DNA from: Variovorax paradoxus
GTDB taxonomy: Bacteria; Pseudomonadota; Gammaproteobacteria; Burkholderiales; Burkholderiaceae_C
Direction of reading: 5' to 3'
Assembly: GCF_902712855.1 (NCBI RefSeq)
Contig: NZ_LR743507.1
Location: 1,474,001-1,538,000, forward strand
Length of the DNA: 64,000 nucleotides
Shown: piece by piece, positions 1-7,638 of the stretch
Numbering within the stretch: the stretch's first letter is position 1
Layout: each line of letters starts with the position of its first letter
Made by a program: the position numbers and the translations under genes
Notes under the pieces: generated by a model
Told to the model about the DNA's origin: nothing
Seen by the model: the letters and a program-made list of their open reading frames with translations, nothing else
Databases searched by the model: none

Positions 1-584
1 GCGCGCTGATCCTGTTCGGTGCGGTCCAGCTGACGATGTTCGGCGTGGGCCTTCGATCCGGCAGCGAACGCTTCGGGACACTCTCCTGGATCGGCTTCGT
101 CCTGGCGCTGGTTGGGCTCGTCTACCTCGTGTCGCCCGGTATCGCCGCACCGCCGTTGCCGGGCGCCGCGCTGATGGCGGTCGCAGGCGTGGCATGGGGC
201 GTGTACTCGCTGCGCGGCTGTGGCGTGGCCGATCCGCTGGCCGCCACCGCGCGCAACTTCACCCGGGCGGTGCCGCTGGCACTCGCGCTGAGCCTGGTGT
301 TCGCGGCCAGCGCCCATGCGGACGGGACCGGCCTCGCGCTCGCCGTCGCGTCCGGGGCGCTGACCTCGGGGCTCGGCTACGTGGTCTGGTACGCGGCGCT
401 GGGCCGCCTCGGGGCCATGCGGGCCGCGACCGTGCAGCTGTCGGTGCCGCTGCTGGCCGCGTTCGGTGGCGTGCTGTTCCTGTCGGAGCCGATCACGCCG
501 CGCCTGGCGGCCGCCTCGGTCGCGATCCTGGGCGGCATCGCGCTCGTGCTGGGCCGGAAGTCGCAGGGCAGCGCTCGCCGATAG
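1..584 (+). CDS. DMT/EamA-family exporter, 5' end cut off by the window
   Basis: This is the C-terminal part of a drug/metabolite transporter (EamA domain), an inner-membrane permease that usually exports amino acids or other small metabolites. The frame is open from base 3 and reads ALILFGAVQLTMFGVGL before the first visible Met at base 36, so the true start lies to the left. Hydrophobic, glycine/alanine-rich segments alternate with short polar loops, and the C-terminal half has the typical second-EamA-repeat pattern (SGLGYVVWYAALGRL, then a Leu/Pro-rich helix and LSEPIT). It ends in a basic tail. The substrate cannot be told from the sequence. It is convergent with the next gene. Confidence 0.8.
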   Translation, partial: ALILFGAVQLTMFGVGLRSGSERFGTLSWIGFVLALVGLVYLVSPGIAAPPLPGAALMAVAGVAWGVYSLRGCGVADPLAATARNFTRAVPLALALSLVFAASAHADGTGLALAVASGALTSGLGYVVWYAALGRLGAMRAATVQLSVPLLAAFGGVLFLSEPITPRLAAASVAILGGIALVLGRKSQGSARR

Positions 585-599
585 GCGCGCGCCAGCACC

Positions 600-1658
600 T
601 CAAGCCACGGCCACGCCCACCTTGGCACCCGCCGCGACGATCTCGCCCCAGGTCGCGTCGTCGACCCAGATCCCGTCCCTGCGCCGCGCCGCGCGTGCTG
701 CGCGCTCCGGCTCGCCCGCGATCTGCACCCCGTCGAAGCCCTGCCCTGCAGGGCTCTGCCGCAGCCAGTCGATGAACTCGCGCGCTTCCTCGTCGAAGGC
801 CTTGTCCGTTCCGAGCTTCACCGGGTCGATCAGCACCGTCAGCATGCCGTTGAGCACCGTGCGCGCGGTGTCTGCCGGCCGGTGCCAGGTGCCGCCGCCC
901 GTGAGCGCGCCGCCCAGCAGTTCGCAGGCCACCGCCATGCCGTAGCCCTTGTGCTCGCCGAAGGTCATCAATGCGCCGAACAGGCCGTTGCCCTGCGGCA
1001 CCACCACCACGCCCGGGTCGTTGGTCGGCGCGCCGTTCTCGTCGATCAGGTAGCCGTCGGGCACGCGCTCGCCCTTGTTGTGCGCGACGCGCATCTTTCC
1101 CTGCGCCACGCGGCTGGTGGCGTAGTCGAGCACGAAGGGCTCCGCGCCCGCCAGCGGAATGCCGATGCAGCAGGGGTTGGTGCCGAAGCGCCCGTCGCCG
1201 CCGCCCCAGGGCGCGACCACCGGCCGCGACAGCACGTTGACGAAGTGCATCGACACCAGCCCCTGCGCCGTCGCCATTTCCGCGAAGTGCCCGATGCGGC
1301 CCAGGTGGTGCGCATGCGAGAGCGTGAAGATGCAGCTGCCGTGCTGCTTCGCGCGCGCAATGCCGAGCTCCATGGCCTGCACGCCGACGATCTGGCCGTA
1401 GCCGTGCTGGCCGTCCAGGCCCATCAGCGTGCCGATGTCGAGGTTGATCTTCACGGCCGCGTTCGGCTTCAGTCCGCCTTCGGCCACCGCATCGATGTAG
1501 CGCGGCAGCATGCCCACGCCGTGCGAATCGTGGCCGCTGAGGTTGGCCAGCACGAGGTTGGCTGCGACCTGCTGCGCTTCGGCGGGTGCGCTGCCCGCGG
1601 CTTCGAGGATGCGGGCGACATCGGATTGCAGGCTGTCGGCCGGCAGTGTTCTGGACAT
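600..1658 (-). CDS. Ldh-family (malate/L-lactate dehydrogenase type) oxidoreductase
   Basis: A 352-residue NAD(P)-dependent dehydrogenase of the Ldh_2 family (YbiC, ureidoglycolate, sulfolactate and malate dehydrogenases), a fold unrelated to classical lactate dehydrogenase. The family signature GHDSHGVGMLPRYID near residue 45 carries the catalytic His. The segments NKGERVPDGYLID and GEHKGYGMAV are also typical. These enzymes oxidise 2-hydroxy acids to 2-keto acids. It is the last gene of a leftward group (GntR, UxaA, SMP-30, Ldh) and begins 3 bases after the SMP-30 stop, so co-transcription is likely. In this context it could oxidise a hydroxyacid such as lactate released by the FAH-family hydrolase encoded at 6692. 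That role is inferred. Confidence 0.88.
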   Translation of the reverse strand: MSRTLPADSLQSDVARILEAAGSAPAEAQQVAANLVLANLSGHDSHGVGMLPRYIDAVAEGGLKPNAAVKINLDIGTLMGLDGQHGYGQIVGVQAMELGIARAKQHGSCIFTLSHAHHLGRIGHFAEMATAQGLVSMHFVNVLSRPVVAPWGGGDGRFGTNPCCIGIPLAGAEPFVLDYATSRVAQGKMRVAHNKGERVPDGYLIDENGAPTNDPGVVVVPQGNGLFGALMTFGEHKGYGMAVACELLGGALTGGGTWHRPADTARTVLNGMLTVLIDPVKLGTDKAFDEEAREFIDWLRQSPAGQGFDGVQIAGEPERAARAARRRDGIWVDDATWGEIVAAGAKVGVAVA

Positions 1659-1661
1659 GGA

Positions 1662-2594
1662 TCAGGCTCCCTTCGCGTTGACGGTGATGGCATAGAGCGA
1701 CGACGTCGCGCAGATGAAAAGGCGGTTGCGTTTCGGTCCGCCGAAGCACACGTTGGCCGCGCGCTCGGGCAGCAGGATCTTGCCGAGCAGCGTGCCATCG
1801 GGGTGGTAGACGTGCACGCCGTCGAGCGCGCTGGTCCAGATGCGGCCTTCGGTGTCGAGCCGGAAGCCGTCGAAGAGGCCGCTGGTGCATTCGGCGAACA
1901 CCTCGCCGCCGCGCAGGCTGCGGCCGTCGGCGCCCACGCTGAAGCGGCGGATGTGCCGGGGTCCATCGGGTGCATGACTCGCGCCGGTGTCCGCGATGTA
2001 GAGCAGCGATTCGTCGGGCGAGAACGCCAGCCCGTTGGGCTTCACGAAGTCGTCGGTCATGCGCTCGACCTCGCCGCTCGCGGGGTCGATGCGATAGACA
2101 TGGCAGGCGCCGATCTCGCTGTCGGCGCGCAGGCCCTCGTAGTCCGAGAGGATGCCGTAGCTCGGATCGGTGAACCACACGGCGCCGTCCGAGTGCACGA
2201 CCACGTCGTTCGGCGAATTCAGCCGCTTGCCCTGCCAGTGCGAGGCCAGCACGGTGACCGTGCTGTCGTGCTCGGTGCGCGTCACGCGGCGCGCGAGGTG
2301 CTCGCAGCTCACCAGCCGCCCCTGGCGGTCGACCGTGTTGCCGTTCGTGTTGTTCGACGGCTCGCGGAAGACGCCGACCGTTCCGTTCACTTCGTCGTAG
2401 CGCAGCATGCGGTTGTTCGGAATGTCCGACCACACCAGCGTGCGGTGCGCGCCGAACCACGCGGGGCCTTCGCACCAGCGCGCGCCGGTCCACAGGCGCT
2501 GCACGCGCTCGGGGCCGGGAATGCAGCCCTTGAAGCGCGGATCGAGCTGCTCGAAGCCGGTGCCTTCCAGGAAGCCAAAGGGGAGGGAACTCAT
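1662..2594 (-). CDS. SMP-30/gluconolactonase-family lactone hydrolase
   Basis: A 310-residue six-bladed beta-propeller of the SMP-30/gluconolactonase/LRE family, which opens sugar-acid lactones using one divalent metal. Likely metal ligands are visible: Glu in RWCEGPAWF, Asn in LNSPNDVVVHSDG and Asp in LLYIADTGAS. The blade motif VWFTDPSYG is present. The length is normal for the family and there is no signal peptide, so it is cytoplasmic. It lies between the UxaA-type dehydratase and the Ldh-type dehydrogenase on the same strand. The likely job is hydrolysis of a sugar lactone made by one of the divergent SDR dehydrogenases. The exact sugar is unknown. Confidence 0.87.
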   Translation of the reverse strand: MSSLPFGFLEGTGFEQLDPRFKGCIPGPERVQRLWTGARWCEGPAWFGAHRTLVWSDIPNNRMLRYDEVNGTVGVFREPSNNTNGNTVDRQGRLVSCEHLARRVTRTEHDSTVTVLASHWQGKRLNSPNDVVVHSDGAVWFTDPSYGILSDYEGLRADSEIGACHVYRIDPASGEVERMTDDFVKPNGLAFSPDESLLYIADTGASHAPDGPRHIRRFSVGADGRSLRGGEVFAECTSGLFDGFRLDTEGRIWTSALDGVHVYHPDGTLLGKILLPERAANVCFGGPKRNRLFICATSSLYAITVNAKGA

Positions 2595-2615
2595 GCGGGT
2601 CCTTGGTCGTCGGGT

Positions 2616-4154
2616 TTACATCACTGCGCCGACCTGCCACGGAACGAACTCGTTCTGTCCGTAGCCGTGCTGCTCGCTCTTCGAATGCGCGCCCGAGGCC
2701 GTGGCCAGCACCAGCTCGAAGATGCGCTGGCCCATCTCCTGGATCGACGCCGTGCCGTCCACGATCTCGCCGCAGTTGATGTCCATGTCCTCTTCCTGCC
2801 GCTGCCAGAGCGCCGAGTTGGTCGCCAGCTTGAGCGAGGGAGACGGCGCGCAGCCGTAGGCCGAGCCGCGGCCCGTGGTGAAGCAGATCAGGTTGGCGCC
2901 ACCGGCCACCTGGCCCGTGGCGCTCACCGGGTCGTAGCCCGGCGTGTCCATGTAGACGAAGCCGTGCGCGGTGACGGGCTCGGCGTATTCGTACACCGCC
3001 TCCAGGTTGCTGGTGCCGCCCTTGGCCACCGCGCCCAGCGACTTCTCGAGGATGGTGGTGAGCCCGCCGGCCTTGTTGCCGGGCGAGGGGTTGTTGTTCA
3101 TCTCGCCCTGGTTGATCTCCGTGTAGTGCTCCCACCACTTGATGCGGTCCACCAGCTTCTGGCCGACCTCGCGCTTCACGGCTCGTCGCGTCAGCAGATG
3201 CTCCGCGCCGTACACCTCGGGCGTTTCGCTGAGGATGGCCGTGCCGCCGTGCGCCACCAGCAGGTCGACCGCCGCGCCCAGCGCCGGGTTGGCGCTGATG
3301 CCCGAGTAGCCGTCCGAGCCGCCGCACTGCAGCCCGATGGTGATGTGTGCCGCGCTGCAGGGCTCGCGCTTCACCGCGTTGGCGCGCGGCAGCATCTCGT
3401 TGATGAGCGCCACGCCCTTCTCGACCGTCTTGCGCGTGCCGCCTGTGTCCTGGATGTTGAAGGTGCGGAAGTTCTCGCCCTCGGCCAGGTGGCCCGTGGC
3501 CAGCCAGGCGTTGATCTGGTTGGCCTCGCAGCCCAGGCCCACCACCAGCACGCCCGCGAAGTTCGGGTGCGTGGCGTAGCCCGTGAGCGTGCGCTCCAGG
3601 ATCTGCATGCCCATGCCCTCGGTGTCCATGCCGCAGCCCGTGCCGTGCGTGAGCGCCACGATGCCGTCGACGTTCGGGTAGTCGGCCAGCGCCTGCGGGT
3701 TGGTCTTGCGCGAGAAGTGGTCGGCGATGGCGCGCGCGGCCGTGGCCGAGCAGTTCACGCTGGTCAGCACGCCGATGTAGTTGCGCGTGGCCACGCGGCC
3801 GTCCGCACGCCTGATGCCCATGAAGGTCGCCTCGCGCCTTGCGGGCGTGGGCTTCACGTCGACGCCGAAGGCATAGTCGCGCTCAAAACCTTTTGTGACG
3901 GCGCCCTTGTCCGGGCCCATGTCCAGGTTCTGCGTGTGCACGTGCTCGCCGGCGCCGATGGGCTTGCTCGCGAAACCGATGATCTGGTTGTAGCGGCGCA
4001 CCGGCTCGCCCTGCGCGATGTCACGCATCGCGATCTTGTGGCCCGGCGGAATGAGGCCGCGCACGGCCACGCCTTCGACGGCGGTGCCGCCGAGCAGTTG
4101 GGAGCGCGCGATGACGACGTCGTCGGCGGGATGGAGTCGGATGTAGGGGGTCAT
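2616..4154 (-). CDS. UxaA-type altronate/galactarate dehydratase family protein
   Basis: A 512-residue protein with an N-terminal SAF domain (about residues 1-90, MTPYIRLHPADDVVIA then the GHKIAMRDIAQGEPV segment) followed by the UxaA dehydratase domain. The latter carries GTGCGMDTEGMG, GLGCEANQI and LQCGGSDGYSGISANPALG, conserved in metal-dependent D-altronate and galactarate dehydratases. The reaction is beta-elimination of water from a sugar acid to a 2-keto-3-deoxy acid. The ATG at 4154 was chosen because the SAF domain begins there; a longer open frame upstream lacks family character. E. coli UxaA is about 495 residues. In this cluster it is the only visible dehydratase, so it probably supplies the 2-keto-3-deoxy acid for the SDR and FAH enzymes. 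The substrate is inferred. Confidence 0.85.
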   Translation of the reverse strand: MTPYIRLHPADDVVIARSQLLGGTAVEGVAVRGLIPPGHKIAMRDIAQGEPVRRYNQIIGFASKPIGAGEHVHTQNLDMGPDKGAVTKGFERDYAFGVDVKPTPARREATFMGIRRADGRVATRNYIGVLTSVNCSATAARAIADHFSRKTNPQALADYPNVDGIVALTHGTGCGMDTEGMGMQILERTLTGYATHPNFAGVLVVGLGCEANQINAWLATGHLAEGENFRTFNIQDTGGTRKTVEKGVALINEMLPRANAVKREPCSAAHITIGLQCGGSDGYSGISANPALGAAVDLLVAHGGTAILSETPEVYGAEHLLTRRAVKREVGQKLVDRIKWWEHYTEINQGEMNNNPSPGNKAGGLTTILEKSLGAVAKGGTSNLEAVYEYAEPVTAHGFVYMDTPGYDPVSATGQVAGGANLICFTTGRGSAYGCAPSPSLKLATNSALWQRQEEDMDINCGEIVDGTASIQEMGQRIFELVLATASGAHSKSEQHGYGQNEFVPWQVGAVM

Positions 4155-4215
4155 GGTGATCGGCTGGCTGTGTGCTGGCTGGTGTGCGGGAAGAGGGATG
4201 CTGGTGCGCCCGGCT

Positions 4216-4935
4216 TCAGGCCGTCCTTGTGCGGCGCCAGCTTGCGCTGAATCGCTGGTGGAACTTGTCCATGTGCTGGTGCATGGCATCGCGCGCCGCG
4301 CCGGGGTCGCGCGCCGCAATCGCTTCCAGGATGGCCTCGTGCTCGCCGATGGCGGCCTGCCACGAGTCCATGGTCTCGAAGTAGTCGATCATGCGCGCGA
4401 AGATCGGCCCCTGCCGCGACTCCCAGAAGCCCTGTACCGTCTCGGTCAGCACCACGTTGTCGCAGGCATTGACGACGGCCAGGTGGAAGGCGCGGTCGCC
4501 CTCGTGCGGCACTTCGTTGCGGGCGGCGAGCTCGCGCATCATTCGGATCGCGCGGCGCATGGCGTCCACGTCCTTTCGCTTGCCGTGCTGCGCGGCGGTG
4601 GCGGCGGTCTCGCCTTCGACCAGCCGGCGCGCGCGGATGATCTCGAGCGGTCCCCATTCGGCCCCGGCCCCGGCGCCGTTCACCGGCACCGCCGTGCGGT
4701 GCGAGCGGTCGAGCACGTAAACGCCCGAGCCGGTGCGGATCTCCACCCAGCCTTCCACCTCGAGCGCGATCAGCGCCTCTCGTACCGACGGCCGGCTCAC
4801 GCCCAGCTGCTTCGCCAGGTCGCGCTCGGCGGGAATGCGTGCCCCCACCGCGAACTCGCCCTGGCCGATGAGCACGCGCAGCTGCTCGGCGATCTGGCGG
4901 TAGAGGCGTTGGGGTTCGAGGGTCTGGATCGGCAC
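4216..4935 (-). CDS. FadR-type GntR transcriptional regulator of the sugar-acid cluster
   Basis: A 239-residue regulator with a GntR winged helix at the N-terminus (RLYRQIAEQLRVLIGQGEF, then RIPAERDLAKQLGVSRPSVREALIALEVEGWVEIR) and an all-helical FCD ligand domain (about residues 95-235; EGDRAFHLAVVNACDN and HEAILEAIAARDPGAARDAM supply the usual Asp/His metal ligands). GTG at 4935 is the best start, because no ATG occurs near the HTH and the protein then begins VPIQTLEPQRLYRQ. FadR/FCD regulators commonly repress sugar-acid pathways and are released by a pathway intermediate. It faces the SDR-SDR-FAH operon across an intergenic region with inverted repeats, so divergent autoregulation is likely. 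Confidence 0.87.
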   Translation of the reverse strand: MPIQTLEPQRLYRQIAEQLRVLIGQGEFAVGARIPAERDLAKQLGVSRPSVREALIALEVEGWVEIRTGSGVYVLDRSHRTAVPVNGAGAGAEWGPLEIIRARRLVEGETAATAAQHGKRKDVDAMRRAIRMMRELAARNEVPHEGDRAFHLAVVNACDNVVLTETVQGFWESRQGPIFARMIDYFETMDSWQAAIGEHEAILEAIAARDPGAARDAMHQHMDKFHQRFSASWRRTRTA

Positions 4936-4982
4936 GGATGTGGCGGCAATGAAGTGCTGAAGCGTTTTGGCAGGCTTAAGGG

Positions 4983-5018
4983 TTGTCCTGAATTGGACAA
5001 GTGGTAAGGCCAATTCAG
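4983..5018. promoter_or_regulatory. Probable GntR operator: two overlapping inverted repeats
   Basis: Two perfect inverted repeats lie in the 144-base divergent gap between the GntR gene and the SDR operon. TTGTCC at 4983-4988 pairs with GGACAA at 4995-5000 across 6 bases. CTGAATTGG at 4988-4996 pairs with CCAATTCAG at 5010-5018 across 13 bases. Both sit where a divergent promoter would be controlled. Binding by the neighbouring GntR protein is inferred. Confidence 0.55.
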
Positions 5019-5079
5019 AATACGCCACACCGCCCGCTTCACCATCGGGCCTAACCCGAGGAATTCCCAGGAGACCCCG

Positions 5080-5814
5080 ATGAGACTGAAGGGAAAGACC
5101 GCACTGGTCACCGCCGCAGGGCAGGGCATCGGCCATGCCAGCGTGCTCGCCATGGCCGCCGAGGGCGCGCAGGTGTGGGCCACCGACGTCAACGAGGCGC
5201 TGCTGGAGCGCTACGCCGGCATGCCCAACGTCACCGCGCTCAAGCTCGACGTGCTCGACAAGGCGGCCATCGGCGCTGTGGTGGGCAAGCTGCCCGCGCT
5301 CGACATCCTCTTCAACTGCGCGGGCGTGGTGCACAACGGCACCATCGAGCAAGCCACCGACGACGACCTGCTGTTTGCCTTCAGCCTCAACGTGCGGGCG
5401 CAGATGTGGACCATCCAGGCCGTGCTGCCCGGCATGCTGGCGGCAGGACGCGGCAGCATCATCAACATGGCGAGCGTGTGCTCGAGCATGAAGGGCCTGC
5501 CCAACCGCTTCGTCTACGGCACCACCAAGGCGGCCGTGCTCGGCCTCACCAAGAGCGTGGCGGCCGACTACGTGGCCCGCGGCATCCGCTGCAATGCGGT
5601 GTGTCCCGGCACGGTCGATACGCCGTCCCTCGGCGATCGCATCAACGCCAACGCCGACCCCGACGCGGCGCGCAAGGCCTTCATCGCGCGCCAGCCCATG
5701 GGCCGGCTCGCGCAGGCGGAGGAAATCGCGCCGGTGGTGGTGTTCCTGGCCAGCGACGAATCGGTCTTCGCCACCGGCCAGGCCTTCACGGTCGACGGCG
5801 GCATCACCATATGA
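5080..5814 (+). CDS. SDR dehydrogenase resembling 2-keto-3-deoxy-L-fuconate/rhamnonate dehydrogenase
   Basis: A 244-residue classical short-chain dehydrogenase. The NAD-binding TAAGQGIG motif is near residue 14, the NCAGVV variant of NNAG is present, and the catalytic set is Ser (INMASVCSS), Tyr and Lys (VYGTTKAA). The C-terminal half, with RCNAVCPGTVDTPSL and VFLASDESVFATGQ, matches the remembered pattern of the BDH2/2-keto-3-deoxy-L-fuconate dehydrogenase branch, which oxidises the C4 hydroxyl of 2-keto-3-deoxy sugar acids with NAD. It opens a rightward operon and its stop overlaps the start of the next SDR (ATGA). A downstream FAH-family hydrolase fits cleavage of the resulting 2,4-diketo acid. 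The substrate remains inferred. Confidence 0.85.
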   Translation: MRLKGKTALVTAAGQGIGHASVLAMAAEGAQVWATDVNEALLERYAGMPNVTALKLDVLDKAAIGAVVGKLPALDILFNCAGVVHNGTIEQATDDDLLFAFSLNVRAQMWTIQAVLPGMLAAGRGSIINMASVCSSMKGLPNRFVYGTTKAAVLGLTKSVAADYVARGIRCNAVCPGTVDTPSLGDRINANADPDAARKAFIARQPMGRLAQAEEIAPVVVFLASDESVFATGQAFTVDGGITI

Positions 5815-6566
5815 ACCAGCTCGACTTCCATGGCCGCCACGCCGTGGTGACCGGTGGCGCCACGGGGCTCGGCTTCGGCATCGCGCAACGGCTGGTTGCA
5901 TCGGGCGGCAGCGTCACGCTGTGGGACCGCGACGAGGAGGCGGCCCTGAAGGCGGCCCGCTCGCTCGGCGACAAGGCGTTCGCGCTGCACGTCGACGTGT
6001 CGCAGCAGGCCTCGGTGGCCAAGGCGGTGGCCGCCACGCTGGCGCATGCGCCGCGCATCGACGCGCTGGTCAACAGCGCCGGCATCACCGGCCCCAACAC
6101 GAAGCTGTGGGACTACCCGGTCGACGACTGGCGCCAGGTGATGGACGTCAACATCAACGGCGTGTTCCTGTGCTGCCGCGAGGTGGTCGCCCAGATGCGC
6201 AGGCAGGGCGACCATGGATACGGACGCATCGTCAACATCGCCTCGGTGGCGGGGAAGGACGGCAATCCCAACGCGAGCGCCTACAGCGCGAGCAAGGCGG
6301 CGGTCATCGGCATCACCAAGTCGCTCGGCAAGGAACTGGCCGACACCGGCATCCGCGTGAACTGCGTGACGCCCGCGGCGGTGAAGACGGCCATCTTCGA
6401 CCAGATGACGCCCGACCACATCGCCTTCATGCTCTCGAAGATTCCGATGGGCCGCTTCGGCACGGTGGAGGAGGTGGCCGCGATGGTCGGCTGGCTCTGC
6501 ACCGAAGATTGCTCGTTCTCCACCGGCGCGGTCTTCGACCTGTCCGGCGGCCGGTCCACTTACTGA
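5811..6566 (+). CDS. SDR-family oxidoreductase, probable sugar 1-dehydrogenase
   Basis: A 251-residue classical SDR. The cofactor motif TGGATGLGFGIA is near residue 13, NSAGITG follows, and the catalytic Ser-Tyr-Lys set is in NIASVAGKDGNPNASAYSASKAAV. The C-terminal loop reads NCVTPAAVKTAIFDQM. The start ATG at 5811 overlaps the preceding stop, so translation is probably coupled. Proteins of this type oxidise sugars at C1 to lactones or act on acyl or keto substrates. With an SMP-30 lactonase encoded in the divergent arm, a sugar dehydrogenase that produces a lactone is the most economical reading. Motifs alone cannot settle the sugar or the choice of NAD versus NADP. Confidence 0.83.
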   Translation: MNQLDFHGRHAVVTGGATGLGFGIAQRLVASGGSVTLWDRDEEAALKAARSLGDKAFALHVDVSQQASVAKAVAATLAHAPRIDALVNSAGITGPNTKLWDYPVDDWRQVMDVNINGVFLCCREVVAQMRRQGDHGYGRIVNIASVAGKDGNPNASAYSASKAAVIGITKSLGKELADTGIRVNCVTPAAVKTAIFDQMTPDHIAFMLSKIPMGRFGTVEEVAAMVGWLCTEDCSFSTGAVFDLSGGRSTY

Positions 6567-6660
6567 TGCTCGCCCCCAGGCTTCGCGCACTTCGTGTCGC
6601 TTCTCCTTCCCCCGACCAGGGGCGGCCGTGCGCGGCGGCCCTCTGGAACTGCCCCACACA
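6567..6660 (+). repeat. Partial copy of the ~100-bp intergenic repeat family
   Basis: This gap carries GCCCCCAGGCTTCGCGCACT followed by TCGTGTCGCTTCTCC and a GC-rich, partly palindromic tail. The same start is seen near 31655, 35004 and, inverted, near 62485. The downstream hairpin part of the family is degenerate here. It lies between the second SDR and the FAH gene. Confidence 0.6.
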
Positions 6661-6691
6661 CCATTCTTGTACGTTCATCTGAAAGGAAAAC

Positions 6692-7540
6692 ATGAAACTC
6701 GTCCGCTACGGCAACCCCGGCAAGGAAAAGCCCGGCCTCATCGACAACGACGGCAGGCTGCGCGACCTGAGCGCCATCGTCAAGGACATCGGACCCGACC
6801 AGCTGGGCGACGCCGCCATTGCCAAGCTGCGCAAGACCAAGCTCGACAAGCTGCCGCTGGTCAAGGGCAAGCCGCGCTTCGGCAGCCCGGTGGCCAACGT
6901 CGGCAAGTTCATCGCCATCGGCCTGAACTACGCGGACCACGCGGCCGAATCGGGCCTGCCTGTGCCCAAGGAACCCGTGGTCTTCATGAAGGCCAACAGC
7001 TGCATCCAGGGCCCGAACGACCCGGTGATGCTGCCCAAGGGATCGGTCAAGTCCGACTGGGAGGTCGAACTGGGCGTGGTCATCGGCACGCGCGCACGCT
7101 ATGTGTCGCAGAAGAGCGCGCTGGACTACGTGGCCGGCTACTGCACCATCAACGACATCAGCGAGCGCGAGTACCAGATCGAACGCGGCGGCACCTGGGA
7201 CAAGGGCAAGGGCTGCGACACCTTCGGCCCCATCGGCCCCTGGCTGGTGACGCGCGACGAGATCGAGAACCCCCAGAAGCTCGCGATGTGGCTCGACCTG
7301 AACGGCCAGCGCGTGCAGACCGGCAGCACGAAGACCATGATCTTCAGCGTGGCCAAGATCGTGAGCTACGTGAGCCAGTTCATGACGCTGATGCCCGGTG
7401 ACGTCATCACCACCGGCACCCCGCCGGGCGTGGGCATGGGCATGAAGCCGCCGCTGTTCCTGAAGAAGGGCGACGTCATGACCCTGGGCATCGAGGGCCT
7501 GGGCGAGCAGCGCCAGGAAGTGGTGCCCTTCAAGCTCTGA
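6692..7540 (+). CDS. FAH-family hydrolase (2,4-diketo-3-deoxy sugar acid hydrolase/ureidoglycolate lyase type)
   Basis: A 282-residue fumarylacetoacetate-hydrolase-fold enzyme. The N-terminal lid is MKLVRYGNPGKEKPGLID. The catalytic region has IGLNYADHAAESG, then metal ligands Glu/Glu in SDWEVELGVVIG and Asp in YCTINDISEREYQIE, and the C-terminal TTGTPPGVGMGMKPP loop. This subgroup includes L-2,4-diketo-3-deoxyrhamnonate hydrolase (LRA6) and ureidoglycolate lyase. In this operon it would cleave a 2,4-diketo acid to pyruvate plus a short hydroxyacid. It is the last gene of the rightward unit, preceded by AAAGGAAAAC and followed by an intrinsic terminator. Confidence 0.88.
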   Translation: MKLVRYGNPGKEKPGLIDNDGRLRDLSAIVKDIGPDQLGDAAIAKLRKTKLDKLPLVKGKPRFGSPVANVGKFIAIGLNYADHAAESGLPVPKEPVVFMKANSCIQGPNDPVMLPKGSVKSDWEVELGVVIGTRARYVSQKSALDYVAGYCTINDISEREYQIERGGTWDKGKGCDTFGPIGPWLVTRDEIENPQKLAMWLDLNGQRVQTGSTKTMIFSVAKIVSYVSQFMTLMPGDVITTGTPPGVGMGMKPPLFLKKGDVMTLGIEGLGEQRQEVVPFKL

Positions 7541-7559
7541 GCGGATTGCCGCTTTTGCG

Positions 7560-7583
7560 AAGGCGCCTGCGGGCGCCTTTTTC
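7560..7583 (+). terminator. Rho-independent terminator after the FAH gene
   Basis: The stem AAGGCGCC (7560-7567) pairs with GGCGCCTT (7572-7579) around a short TGCG loop and runs into TTTTTCTT. It ends the SDR-SDR-FAH operon. Confidence 0.85.
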
Positions 7584-7593
7584 TTGGGCATCA

Positions 7594-7615
7594 AATGTCC
7601 CATTGACAGAACATT
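7594..7615. promoter_or_regulatory. Possible operator/promoter of the catabolic operon regulator
   Basis: Two nested inverted repeats lie just upstream of the UTRA-GntR gene: TGTC at 7596-7599 with GACA at 7605-7608, and AATGT at 7594-7598 with ACATT at 7611-7615. The block also contains TTGACA (7603-7608), usable as a -35 element, although no good -10 follows. Autoregulation by the adjacent GntR protein is inferred. Confidence 0.4.
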
Positions 7616-7638
7616 GAAACTGCAAAAACATCAAGGGC

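Noticed and set aside
882..4250. Very long open frame on the + strand (over 1,100 codons) across the Ldh/SMP-30/UxaA genes, and similar long frames elsewhere (493-3327 on the minus strand, 18071-20263, 24394-26835, 27554-30406)
   Set aside because: High GC leaves antisense and shifted frames open. They are Arg/His/Ala-rich with no domains and lie opposite or across genes with clear family motifs.
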